From contig CALFOA010000025.1 of NCBI GenBank assembly GCA_937919795.1, positions 1 to 7,952 of the forward strand: 7,952 nucleotides of DNA. The letters are read 5' to 3'. The stretch comes from an uncultured Neisseria sp. GTDB lineage: Bacteria; Pseudomonadota; Gammaproteobacteria; Burkholderiales; Neisseriaceae. A program made the translations under genes and the position numbers. A model generated the notes under the pieces. It was given only the letters and a program-made list of their open reading frames with translations, did not search any database and was not told the DNA's origin. Of this stretch, positions 1 through 5,757 are shown one piece after another. The number at the start of each line of letters is the position of its first letter. The stretch's first letter is position 1.

Positions 1-141
1 GAGGCTGTTGCACTGATGCCTTACGGTGACGGCGTGTGGCGGATTGACTACCGCTTCCATCCTTTGGGTTTGATGAATGACCGAACCGGTAAGGTGGAAC
101 GGCTCACCCAATGGCGTGAAATTCCCCGCCCGCAACCCTGA
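1..141 (+). CDS. Transposase, C-terminal fragment (IS481-like, 5' end outside window)
   Basis: The frame is open from base 1 to a TGA at 139-141 and gives the last 46 residues of a protein that starts outside the window. The stretch VWRIDYRFHPLGLMNDRTG resembles the end of IS481-family DDE integrase-core transposases, where a 'VWLVxFMxYDLGYFDDET'-like segment follows the catalytic core. The catalytic DDE residues are not in the window. Two short repeats that look like an insertion-sequence end follow directly at 145-190, which supports a transposase. The family call is from memory of the C-terminal motif, so another integrase-core family remains possible. Whether the upstream part is intact cannot be seen. 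Confidence 0.55.
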   Translation, partial: EAVALMPYGDGVWRIDYRFHPLGLMNDRTGKVERLTQWREIPRPQP

Positions 142-144
142 AAG

Positions 145-190
145 TGTAAACCATGTCCTGAAGGTAAAATGTAAACTATGTTTAGGTTGT
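145..190 (+). repeat. Two direct repeats at the probable right end of the IS481-like element
   Basis: Two copies of TGTAAACnATGT (145-156 and 170-181) lie 25 bases apart. They start only 4 bases after the transposase stop codon, and each is followed by a short T/G-containing tail. Repeated TGTAAAC-ATGT blocks at the tips are what I would expect of transposase-binding sites at an IS481-like end. The exact element boundary and any target-site duplication cannot be fixed because the left end is outside the window. Confidence 0.45.
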
Positions 191-295
191 ACCTACTGAA
201 GCATTTGGAGCCCTCAGAACTCCCAACGTACAATCAATTAAGCTCTGAAAATTTTTGCAATCAAATACAGATCTATTAGCTTCGCAAAACCACAA

Positions 296-307
296 TGCCT
301 GCCTGAA
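296..307 (+). repeat. DNA uptake sequence variant (11 of 12)
   Basis: TGCCTGCCTGAA differs at one base from the TGCCTGTCTGAA uptake sequence that recurs exactly nine times in the window. It lies in the non-coding stretch between the IS end and slyX and runs directly into the 30-bp tandem repeat. It is probably a decayed or weak uptake site. Confidence 0.5.
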
Positions 308-365
308 AACGAACGAAGTGAGTTTCTGCGCAGCTAAAACGAACGAAGTGAGTTTCTGCGAAGCT
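306..365 (+). repeat. 30-bp unit repeated twice in tandem
   Basis: Two adjacent 30-base units (306-335 and 336-365) share AAAACGAACGAAGTGAGTTT and the following CTGCG, and differ only at 331/361 (C versus A). An 11-base piece, TGCGAAGCTAA at 357-367, also occurs inverted at 276-286. There are no spacers, so this is not CRISPR. The non-coding stretch 191-385 holds nothing else I can support apart from the uptake-sequence variant at 296-307. It lies just downstream of slyX and could affect the 3' end of the trhP-slyX transcript, but that is speculation. Confidence 0.75.
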
Positions 366-385
366 AAAAGCCTCAAACCCACCCA

Positions 386-601
386 TCAATAATGCGGCGG
401 CGCTTCCTCAGCCGCCTGCCACGTCGTGCTCTCCGGCTGGCCTCTGTCTTGCAGACGCTGGTAGAGCAAGCGCAGTTGTGCCTGTTGCAAATCGGCGGTT
501 TGGCGCAACTCGGCCACCGTATCGTTCAGGCTTTGCAGCAGTTCATCTTGCAAGGCGAGCCGGATTTCCAGCTCGGTGATGCGCGCTTCTAGTTCTTCCA
601 T
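386..601 (-). CDS. slyX: SlyX family protein
   Basis: SlyX is a small coiled-coil protein of unknown biochemical role; the name comes from its position next to slyD in E. coli. From the ATG at 601 the product is 71 residues, matching the family's usual length of about 72. It begins MEELEARITELEIRLALQDE, a heptad-type leucine/acidic helix aligning with the E. coli SlyX start. It ends in PPHY, the conserved SlyX C-terminus. A TTG at 632-634 in the same frame would add 11 residues and overlap the trhP stop, but the added residues do not look like the family, so I chose ATG 601. The gene starts 29 bases after trhP and has no promoter of its own that I can see, so it is probably co-transcribed with trhP. 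The ribosome-binding site is weak. Confidence 0.88.
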   Translation of the reverse strand: MEELEARITELEIRLALQDELLQSLNDTVAELRQTADLQQAQLRLLYQRLQDRGQPESTTWQAAEEAPPHY

Positions 602-630
602 TTGCCCTATTCCGCTTGTTTCAGAAAAAC

Positions 631-1986
631 TCAAGGATTCATAATCCGCGCAATCAGCGCCTGCTCTTTGCCTTGCATATGCGGGATTTTCACCTGAATA
701 CCGTTACCCGGCGCCACGTCCACCGCTTCGCCTTTGCGCGTCATCGCTTCCAGCACCAGCGTTTGGTTGCCTTGCGGGTGGATGATTTCGATGGTGTCGC
801 CGACGGCAAAACGGTTTTTCACTTCCACCGTCGCCCAGCCTTCGCTGTCGATGTCGATAATCTGGCCGACAAACTGACTTTGCTTCGCCAGCGAATGGCC
901 GGCCAGATAGTTTTGGTAGTCCTGAGTTTGGTGACGCTCTAAGAAACCGGACGTGTAGCCGCGGTTGGCCAGGCCTTCGAGCTCGGCCAACAAGCCGTAA
1001 TCAAACGGTTTGCCGGCAACGGCATCGTCAATCGCTTTGCGGTAGGCTTGGGCGACGCGGGCAACGTAATACACCGATTTGGTGCGGCCTTCTACTTTCA
1101 AGCTGTCCACGCCGATTTCGGTGAGCTTGGCGATTTGCTCAATGGCGCGCAAATCTTTGGAATTCATGATGTAAGTGCCGTTTTCGTCTTCCATCATCGG
1201 CATGTATTCGCCGGGGCGGTTGCCCTCTTCAATCAGGAACACTTTGTCGGCGGCGGGGTGGCGTTGTTGGCCGTTGATGCCTTCAAAAGCGGCATTGGCT
1301 TCTTCTTGCGCGCGGTTGAAATCGAAGCCTTGCAACAACTTGGCATCGCCCATTTCATCTTCCACGGTAGCGTGCACTTTGTAATCCCAGCGGCAGGCGT
1401 TGGTGCAGGTGCCTTGGTTGGGGTCGCGGTGGTTGAAATAGCCCGACAGCAAACAGCGGCCGGAATAGGCGATGCACAAGGCGCCGTGTACGAATACTTC
1501 CAGTTCAATATCGGGGCATTCTTGGCGGATTTCGGCGATTTCGTCCATCGACAATTCCCGCGACAGAATGATGCGTTCCACGCCGACTTTCTGCCAGAAC
1601 TTCACCCCCCAGTAGTTGGTGGTGTTAGCCTGAACCGATAAATGAATCGGCATTTCCGGCCAACGCTCGCGCACCTGCATAATCAGACCGGGATCGGCCA
1701 TAATCAGCGCGTCGGGCTTCATGGCAATCAGCGGTTCCATATCGGCCATAAAGGTTTTCAGCTTGCTGTTGTGCGGCAAAGTATTAACGGTTAAGAAGAA
1801 TTTTTTACCGCGCGCGTGCGCTTCGGCAATACCTTGTTCCAACACCGGCAGACGGGCAAATTCGTTGTTGCGGGCGCGCAGCGAATAGCGCGGGCTGCCG
1901 GCATAAACCGCATCGGCGCCAAAATCGTAAGCGGCGCGCATACGCTCAAGGCCGCCGGCGGGAAGAAGTAGTTCGGGGGATTTCAT
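631..1986 (-). CDS. trhP: TrhP (YegQ), U32-family tRNA U34 hydroxylation protein
   Basis: TrhP acts in the prephenate-dependent route that hydroxylates uridine 34 in tRNA anticodons (ho5U, the precursor of cmo5U). It belongs to the U32 'peptidase' family, whose characterised members UbiU, UbiV and TrhP are Fe-S proteins rather than proteases. The 451-residue product is close to E. coli YegQ (about 453). It aligns along its length: PELLLPAG at the N-terminus, ADAVYAG near 24-30, MADPGLIM near 96-103, VHGALCIAYSGRC at 166-178, QGTCTNACRW at 191-200, YIMNSKDLRAI near 270 and a U32 C-terminal domain over about the last 80 residues. Cys171, Cys178, Cys194 and Cys198 sit in the region that binds the cluster in relatives. 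Start: ATG at 1984-1986 with only a weak A-rich ribosome-binding site. It is the first gene of a trhP-slyX pair, with a strong promoter at 2064-2092. ubiU/ubiV homology is less likely given the YegQ-like length. Confidence 0.93.
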   Translation of the reverse strand: MKSPELLLPAGGLERMRAAYDFGADAVYAGSPRYSLRARNNEFARLPVLEQGIAEAHARGKKFFLTVNTLPHNSKLKTFMADMEPLIAMKPDALIMADPGLIMQVRERWPEMPIHLSVQANTTNYWGVKFWQKVGVERIILSRELSMDEIAEIRQECPDIELEVFVHGALCIAYSGRCLLSGYFNHRDPNQGTCTNACRWDYKVHATVEDEMGDAKLLQGFDFNRAQEEANAAFEGINGQQRHPAADKVFLIEEGNRPGEYMPMMEDENGTYIMNSKDLRAIEQIAKLTEIGVDSLKVEGRTKSVYYVARVAQAYRKAIDDAVAGKPFDYGLLAELEGLANRGYTSGFLERHQTQDYQNYLAGHSLAKQSQFVGQIIDIDSEGWATVEVKNRFAVGDTIEIIHPQGNQTLVLEAMTRKGEAVDVAPGNGIQVKIPHMQGKEQALIARIMNP

Positions 1987-2019
1987 AAATATTTCTGTTT
2001 CTTAATCTTAAATAGGATT

Positions 2020-2042
2020 AGGCAGCCCGTTTTCGGCTGCCT
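2020..2042 (-). promoter_or_regulatory. Stem-loop in the trhP 5' leader
   Basis: A perfect 8-bp stem (AGGCAGCC at 2020-2027 with GGCTGCCT at 2035-2042) encloses a 7-base loop. It sits inside the predicted trhP leader, between the promoter and the start codon at 1986. There is no T tract on either side, so it does not look like an ordinary terminator. It could be a leader structure affecting stability or translation, or it may have no function. Confidence 0.4.
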
Positions 2043-2063
2043 TAAATAATTGAATCGTTGTGG

Positions 2064-2092
2064 ATTATCCGCTTTTTTGTGATAGCGGTCAA
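2064..2092 (-). promoter_or_regulatory. Sigma-70-type promoter for trhP-slyX
   Basis: On the minus strand TTGACC (2087-2092; 5 of 6 to TTGACA) is followed after exactly 17 bases by GATAAT (2064-2069; 5 of 6 to TATAAT). Transcription would begin near 2057 and give a leader of about 70 bases. The promoter lies between the lipoprotein gene's terminator-like hairpin and trhP, so trhP can be expressed independently of the genes upstream. Confidence 0.6.
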
Positions 2093-2099
2093 TGCAGGG

Positions 2100-2146
2100 A
2101 ATGCCTGTCTGAAAAGCTTGGCTCAACAAGTTTTCAGACAGGCATT
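2100..2146 (-). terminator. Inverted uptake-sequence hairpin after the lipoprotein gene
   Basis: Two exact uptake sequences in opposite orientation (2102-2113 and 2133-2144) form a perfect 16-bp stem (2100-2115 with 2131-2146) around a 15-base loop. The stem begins 7 bases after the lipoprotein stop codon, as expected of a terminator; inverted uptake-sequence pairs commonly play that role in Neisseria. The minus-strand side lacks a T tract, so intrinsic termination may be inefficient. Confidence 0.55.
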
Positions 2147-2153
2147 TCCCACA

Positions 2154-2531
2154 TCACCACCAGCGGTAATAAGGCATCGGCCCCCAATACCAATCATCAT
2201 AAAAATCACGCATCCGCTCGGCGCGCTCCAAGCGGCGCTGATTGATGTAGTTTTCCCAAGCCAAACGGTAGCAGGCTTGGAACATTTTATCGTTGGTTTT
2301 ATCGATGTAATTCAAGCGGAAAGCCTGCCGCTCTTTTTCGCTGGCACCGGTATCGCCGTCGAACTGGCGGCGCATCATCTCGGCGGTTTCCCGATCGCAT
2401 TGCGCGGCCAAAGCCACCTGCAACGCCTGTTCCTGCCGCTGCTGCGCCATCGCCCGCTGCGCTTTCTGCTCGGGGGTGACGGCGCAGGCGGTGAACAAAA
2501 CCAGTGTTGCCAAAGGTAACAGATACTTCAT
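2154..2531 (-). CDS. Putative small lipoprotein, function unknown
   Basis: The 125-residue product starts MKYLLPLATLVLF followed by TAC. This is a lipoprotein signal peptide with a short positive start, a hydrophobic core and a lipobox whose acylated cysteine would be Cys16. The mature part is charged and helical, rich in Q, E and R (about residues 20-60), and ends in an unusual aromatic tail (DDWYWGPMPYYRWW). Two further cysteines (Cys45 and Cys87) could form a disulphide in the periplasm. I do not recognise a domain and assign no function. Start: ATG at 2529-2531 with a good GGGAGA ribosome-binding site just upstream. It lies 74 bases after hflX with no terminator between, so read-through from hflX is likely. 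A uptake-sequence hairpin follows. Confidence 0.8.
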   Translation of the reverse strand: MKYLLPLATLVLFTACAVTPEQKAQRAMAQQRQEQALQVALAAQCDRETAEMMRRQFDGDTGASEKERQAFRLNYIDKTNDKMFQACYRLAWENYINQRRLERAERMRDFYDDWYWGPMPYYRWW

Positions 2532-2605
2532 ATTGTCTCCCTACTGCCACATGCTGAATAAGGTAAATTTGTCATAAAAACCAATCAGGTGCAAGCCTTT
2601 CAATC

Positions 2606-3775
2606 CTAGTCACTCTTTTCAGACAGGCCTGTTTGCGCCAAAGCCAATTCCGCCATCGCCAACCGCAAATCGTCCAAGCCCCAGCCTTCTTTTACCGACA
2701 AATACACCGCCACCGGCACACCGGCCGCATTGCGCATAATGCCTTGCGGGCGGTTTTCCGGCGGCAGCAAATCGGTTTTATTGAACACCAACAACTGCGG
2801 CAGCTTGCCCGCGCCGATTTCTTCCAGTACCTGATTCACATCATCCTGCTGGCGCTCGACTTGCGGATGCGACGCATCGGCCATGTGCAGCAACACATCG
2901 GCCAGCGCCGTTTCTTCCAGCGTGGCCGAAAACGCCGCCACCAGCCCGTGCGGCAGGTCGCGCACGAAGCCCACCGTATCGGTGAGAATCACGCTCACTT
3001 CCGGCGAGAGGTACAGGCGGCGGGCGGTGGTGTCCAACGTGGCGAACAATTGGTCTTTGGCCAACACATCGGCCTTGGTTAAGCGGTTGAACAGGCTGGA
3101 TTTGCCGGTATTGGTGTAGCCGACAATGGCAAAAGTCTTCAGACTGCCGCTCATGCGCGCTTTGCGGCGGGTAGCGCGCTGTTTTTGTACATCTTTAAGC
3201 TGGCGCTTTAAAGCGGTGATTTTCTGGCTGATTAAACGGCGGTCGGTTTCCAACTGGGTTTCGCCCGGCCCTTTCAGGCCAATGCCGCCTTTTTGGCTTT
3301 GCAGGTGGCCGTAGCCGCGCACCAAACGGCCGGAAAGGTGGGTGAGCTGCGCCAATTCCACCTGCAAACGGCCTTCCTGGCTTTGTGCGCGTTGGGCGAA
3401 AATCGCCAAAATCAGCCCCACCCGGTCGAGCACGCGGCATTGCAGCACTTTTTCCAGATTTCGCTCTTGGGTGGGCGTTAATTCGTGGTTGAACACCACC
3501 AGCTCAATTTCATGTTCGCGCACCGCCTCGGCCAACTCCTCCGCCTTGCCGGTGCCGACAAACAAAGCGCTATGCGCCCGCTCGCGCTTGGCCTGCTCGA
3601 TTTTTACCAATTCGCCGCCGGTGGCCGCCACCAGTTCAGTCGCCTCGGCCAACGCAGCCTGAAAATCGCGTTCACGGGTTTCGTTGGCACCGCTGAAATC
3701 GGCGGCGAGCATCACGCCCACCAGCATCACGCGCTCGGGTCGGCTTAAAGATTTATCGGGTTGGCGTTTGCTCAA
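2606..3775 (-). CDS. hflX: HflX, ribosome-splitting GTPase
   Basis: HflX is a translational GTPase that binds stalled 70S or 50S ribosomes and splits them, notably after heat or antibiotic stress. The 389-residue product shows the family layout. The N-terminal domain contains VGTGKAEEL at 73-81 and a FNHELTPTQERNLE segment at 95-108. A linker carries GIGLKGPGETQLE at 164-176. The G domain follows, with G1 GYTNTGKS (219-226), G3 DTVGF (266-270), G4 NKTD (332-335) and a G5-like S360. All GTP-binding motifs are intact. The start codon appears to be TTG (3773-3775), supported by an AAGGA ribosome-binding site at 3783-3787 with 7-base spacing. The alternative ATG at residue 17 would remove residues just before the conserved RVMLVGVML strand. 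The last codons overlap a near-match uptake sequence. Confidence 0.94.
   Translation of the reverse strand: MSKRQPDKSLSRPERVMLVGVMLAADFSGANETRERDFQAALAEATELVAATGGELVKIEQAKRERAHSALFVGTGKAEELAEAVREHEIELVVFNHELTPTQERNLEKVLQCRVLDRVGLILAIFAQRAQSQEGRLQVELAQLTHLSGRLVRGYGHLQSQKGGIGLKGPGETQLETDRRLISQKITALKRQLKDVQKQRATRRKARMSGSLKTFAIVGYTNTGKSSLFNRLTKADVLAKDQLFATLDTTARRLYLSPEVSVILTDTVGFVRDLPHGLVAAFSATLEETALADVLLHMADASHPQVERQQDDVNQVLEEIGAGKLPQLLVFNKTDLLPPENRPQGIMRNAAGVPVAVYLSVKEGWGLDDLRLAMAELALAQTGLSEKSD
2618..2629 (-). repeat. Near-match DNA uptake sequence inside the end of hflX
   Basis: TTCAGACAGGCC (minus-strand GGCCTGTCTGAA) matches the uptake sequence in 11 of 12 bases and lies in the last codons of hflX, where it encodes part of the GLSEKSD tail. 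Uptake sequences inside coding regions usually sit in tolerant termini like this one. Confidence 0.5.
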
Positions 3776-3826
3776 GATGGTTTCCTTATCGGGCTGCGTT
3801 TTTTTGATGGAATTAATTCAAGAACC

Positions 3827-3856
3827 ATTGTAGTGGTTGGGCACGGCTGCCGACAA
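3827..3856 (-). promoter_or_regulatory. Candidate promoter for hflX
   Basis: On the minus strand TTGTCG (3851-3856; 4 of 6 to TTGACA) is followed after 18 bases by TACAAT (3827-3832; 5 of 6 to TATAAT). The predicted leader is about 45 bases to the TTG start. It lies downstream of the psd terminator, which fits a separate hflX-lipoprotein transcript. It is a moderate match only. Confidence 0.45.
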
Positions 3857-3881
3857 GCCACTGCGGGGAAAGTTTGCAGAA

Positions 3882-3893
3882 TGCCTGTCTGAA
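3882..3893 (+). repeat. DNA uptake sequence
   Basis: An exact TGCCTGTCTGAA between hflX and psd. It faces a second, inverted copy at 3937-3948, but the 43-base gap makes a functional hairpin between them less likely than the tighter stem at 3931-3960. Confidence 0.75.
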
Positions 3894-3924
3894 AACAAAG
3901 TCAGCAGCCTATCAACAAAAGCAT

Positions 3925-3964
3925 AAAAAAACGGCTTTCAGACAGGCATCTGAAAGCCGTTTTA
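3925..3964 (-). terminator. Intrinsic terminator of psd, built around an uptake sequence
   Basis: A perfect 12-bp stem (ACGGCTTTCAGA at 3931-3942 with TCTGAAAGCCGT at 3949-3960) closes a 6-base loop. It starts 17 bases after the psd stop. On the minus strand the stem runs into a T tract (the AAAAAA at 3925-3930), the classic Rho-independent layout. The plus-strand side also has TTTT, so it may work both ways. An exact uptake sequence (3937-3948, minus strand) occupies part of one arm plus the loop, unlike the paired-uptake-sequence terminators elsewhere in this window. Confidence 0.85.
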
Positions 3965-3977
3965 TCTTATTACCGCA

Positions 3978-4868
3978 TTAAGACTGCGTTTCGCGTTCCG
4001 CCGCAGCGCGTACTTTGGCGGCCGCTTCTTCAATCACTTGCTGCTCGGCAGGTGCATCGGCGCTTGCCGCGGTTTCCGCTACCGGCGCTGCTTGCGCTGC
4101 TTCGGTAACCGGTGCGGCAGCAGCGGCAGCCACCGGCGCAACCTGCACGGGCGCGCTTGGTTCAACCGGCGCAGCCGCTTGGCCTTGGCTAGATGCCGGC
4201 GCTTCAGGCGCGGCGGTTTCGCTCAAGGGCAGGCGGGCGAGGATGGTGGAACTGGCGGAAACTTTGTCGCCAATCGCTACTTGCGGCACCGCATCAATCG
4301 GCAGGTACACGTCTACGCGCGAACCGAAGCGGATAAAACCGTAGCGCTCGCCGCGACGCAGTTTGTCGCCCGGGCGGCTGTAACACAGAATACGGCGCGC
4401 CACCAAACCGGCCACTTGCACGAAGGTGATTTTGCGACCGCTCTCGGTGGTCATCAACACGGCATTGCGCTCGTTTTGCTCGCTGGCTTTATCTAAATCG
4501 GCGTTCAGAAATTTGCCGGGATAATATTGCACGCCGTCCAGCACACCGTCGGCGGGAGAGCGTTGCGAATGCACATTGAAGACGTTCATAAACACGCTGA
4601 TTTTCAGCGCTTCGGTGAAACGGTGGGGATCGGTGGTGCGCTCAACCACCACAATTCGGCCGTCGGCCGGGCAAAGAATGGCATCGGCATCTTGCGGTAC
4701 CGGGCGCGGCGGATCGCGGAAAAATTGCAGCGCGAAAATGGTGAACAACCAAAACGGCAGCGCCAACCAGCCCGAGCAGGCGGAAAGTACCAGGCTCAGC
4801 AGCAGGCCGCCGATGATAAACGGCCAACCCTCACGGGCGATAATCGGATGGGGATATAGATCCTTCAT
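3978..4868 (-). CDS. psd: Phosphatidylserine decarboxylase proenzyme with Ala/Pro-rich tail
   Basis: Psd converts phosphatidylserine to phosphatidylethanolamine at the inner membrane, the last step in making the main membrane phospholipid. The proenzyme cuts itself to give a beta chain and an alpha chain that carries a pyruvoyl group. A membrane segment (about 16-50) is followed by CPADGRI (66-72, Asp69), NVHSQRSP (98-105, His100) and RFGSRVD (180-186). The Asp, His and Ser183 form the expected self-processing set, and cleavage would fall between Gly182 and Ser183. The enzyme core ends near 215, the usual length of the short 'archaeal-type' Psd. Residues about 218-296 are an extra, low-complexity tail rich in Ala, Pro and Val, ending in a charged helix. 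The ATG at 4866-4868 has a strong AAAAGGAA ribosome-binding site. Catalysis is well supported; the tail's role is unknown. Confidence 0.94.
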   Translation of the reverse strand: MKDLYPHPIIAREGWPFIIGGLLLSLVLSACSGWLALPFWLFTIFALQFFRDPPRPVPQDADAILCPADGRIVVVERTTDPHRFTEALKISVFMNVFNVHSQRSPADGVLDGVQYYPGKFLNADLDKASEQNERNAVLMTTESGRKITFVQVAGLVARRILCYSRPGDKLRRGERYGFIRFGSRVDVYLPIDAVPQVAIGDKVSASSTILARLPLSETAAPEAPASSQGQAAAPVEPSAPVQVAPVAAAAAAPVTEAAQAAPVAETAASADAPAEQQVIEEAAAKVRAAAERETQS

Positions 4869-4931
4869 GATGTTCCTTTTAGCGGGATATTCGGTGTAAT
4901 ACTATTGAATCATAATGCACATTTGTTGGCG

Positions 4932-4960
4932 ATTATAACCGAATTTGCGTGGTTTGCCGA
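4932..4960 (-). promoter_or_regulatory. Sigma-70-type promoter for psd
   Basis: On the minus strand a perfect TATAAT (4932-4937) lies 17 bases after TCGGCA (4955-4960; 4 of 6 to TTGACA). Initiation near 4925 would give a leader of about 57 bases before the psd ATG. Confidence 0.6.
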
Positions 4961-4975
4961 TGACGGGTAATAGAA

Positions 4976-4987
4976 TGCCTGTCTGAA
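4976..4987 (+). repeat. DNA uptake sequence, single copy
   Basis: An exact TGCCTGTCTGAA without an inverted partner nearby. It lies between the psd promoter and the first REP-pair element and marks the edge of the accessory segment. Confidence 0.75.
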
Positions 4988-4997
4988 ACATATTGTT

Positions 4998-5109
4998 AGT
5001 GCGTAGGTCGGATTCTCGAATCCGACACGTTTGCCTTGCAGAAATTTCGACCATACCCGGTAAGATTTGGCATATTGTCGGATACAAGTATCCGACCTAC
5101 GCAGGCTAA
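4998..5109 (+). repeat. REP-pair (BIME-like) element, copy 1
   Basis: The core (5003-5100) is two 20-base palindromes facing each other. GTAG plus a 9-bp stem with a 2-base loop (5007-5026; GTCGGATTC/GAATCCGAC) is followed by a 50-base middle, then a second 9-bp stem (5077-5096; GTCGGATAC/GTATCCGAC) and CTAC. A GTAG tetranucleotide on the outer side of each palindrome is the hallmark of REP sequences mobilised by RAYT (TnpA-REP) transposases, and two inverted REPs make a BIME. The outer 13 bases at each side are perfect inverted repeats (5001-5013 and 5090-5102). No transposase is present, so any movement would need one elsewhere. It starts 20 bases downstream of the immunity gene's stop. Copy 2 is at 7794-7905. 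Confidence 0.8.
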
Positions 5110-5122
5110 CCCAACCTACTCA

Positions 5123-5551
5123 CTATTCCTGTTGCGTGAAAATTTTAACAAACTCAAGCAAGCTCGAAGCTACCAGTTTCTTTTCCTCATAAGTGATTGC
5201 CCATATTTCGGTATCTGAACGCCCGCTATTGATGAAATAATTTGTTTCCATGCCATCACTTGAGATGGGAATCATATTTGTATTATCCGTACCCGCTTGC
5301 TTAGAAGAGCGCATTTGCTTCGTAACAGTTACCACATTTTGCCAAAGAGGACACTCATCCTGATTTTCCTCCGGTATCAAACCATAAATTTCAAACCCAT
5401 TACCTAAGAGCGCACCAAACTCAAGAAGAAAGTCTCTATATTCTTTCGGAAAAGAAACACCCAATTCTTTTTCCGAATATTCAAGATATTCTCCTGAAAT
5501 GTTGCCTAACGTTTCACTTTGTTCACATATTTTTCTAAACTCTTCATTCAT
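5123..5551 (-). CDS. SUKH (SMI1/KNR4) family immunity protein
   Basis: The 142-residue product has the SMI1/KNR4 (SUKH-1) pattern: an N-terminal helix, then LEYSEKELGVSFPKEYRDFL (23-42), where 'LG-FP-EYRDFLLEFG' is the family signature, then FEIYGLIPEE (53-62). The middle is a beta-rich run (MIPISSDGMETNYFINSG, EIWAITYEEK) and the end is a helix (SLLEFVKIF). In bacteria most SUKH proteins neutralise nuclease-type toxins of polymorphic or contact-dependent systems in the cytoplasm. Here it starts 16 bases after the stop of a short frame that looks like a toxin's C-terminus, the usual toxin-then-immunity order. The ATG at 5549-5551 has an AAAGGA ribosome-binding site 8 bases upstream. It is visibly more AT-rich than the core genes, suggesting transfer. 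The toxin it neutralises is not identifiable. Confidence 0.85.
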   Translation of the reverse strand: MNEEFRKICEQSETLGNISGEYLEYSEKELGVSFPKEYRDFLLEFGALLGNGFEIYGLIPEENQDECPLWQNVVTVTKQMRSSKQAGTDNTNMIPISSDGMETNYFINSGRSDTEIWAITYEEKKLVASSLLEFVKIFTQQE

Positions 5552-5567
5552 TCTTATTATCCTTTTT

Positions 5568-5726
5568 CTAGCTTTTTATTTTACCTGTGCTTATCAACGC
5601 CTGATAAAGAAAAGTACCATCATCATACTCGAGCTTGACCCGAATATAACGAACTACTCCCTCACCAAGATGATGCCTGTCTGAAAAAACTTTCAGACAG
5701 GCATCACCTCTCCATTCATACCGCAT
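5568..5726 (-). pseudogene. Probable polymorphic-toxin C-terminal remnant (52-codon open frame)
   Basis: A frame runs from an ATG at 5724-5726 to a TAG at 5568-5570. Its last 33 residues, from LGEGVVRYIRVKLEYDDG to TGKIKS, look like folded protein: alternating hydrophobic and charged strands with a compact ending. The first part (about residues 7-19, GDACLKVFSDRHH) is simply the translation of the inverted uptake-sequence pair at 5671-5706, so the real coding sequence probably stops at that hairpin. The position directly before a SUKH immunity gene, same strand, 16 bases apart, is where a toxin domain's C-terminus belongs. I infer a toxin cassette truncated by recombination at the uptake sequences. 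I do not recognise the toxin family. It could instead be an unrelated small protein. Confidence 0.5.
5671..5706. repeat. Inverted pair of uptake sequences (hairpin)
   Basis: Two exact uptake sequences (5674-5685 plus strand, 5692-5703 minus strand) form a perfect 16-bp stem with a 4-base loop. There is no T tract on either side. It lies between the divergent immunity region and the RTX gene, not after a gene as a terminator would, and sits at the apparent break of the toxin remnant. Confidence 0.8.
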
Positions 5727-5757
5727 ATTTAACCAAATTTCATAATAATGCGTTTTA

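Noticed and set aside
306..365. Possible CRISPR array
   Set aside because: The two units are directly adjacent with no spacers and there are no cas genes.
182..382. 66-codon open frame on the minus strand
   Set aside because: It spans the IS end and the tandem repeat, so its repeated residues simply translate non-coding repeats. It has no ribosome-binding site or recognisable domain.
602..634. Longer slyX start at TTG 632-634
   Set aside because: The extra 11 residues are not SlyX-like, and the ATG at 601 gives the normal family length.
1048..1641. 197-codon open frame on the plus strand
   Set aside because: It lies entirely antisense to trhP, whose product aligns along its whole length with YegQ. 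The frame is a by-product of GC-rich codon use.
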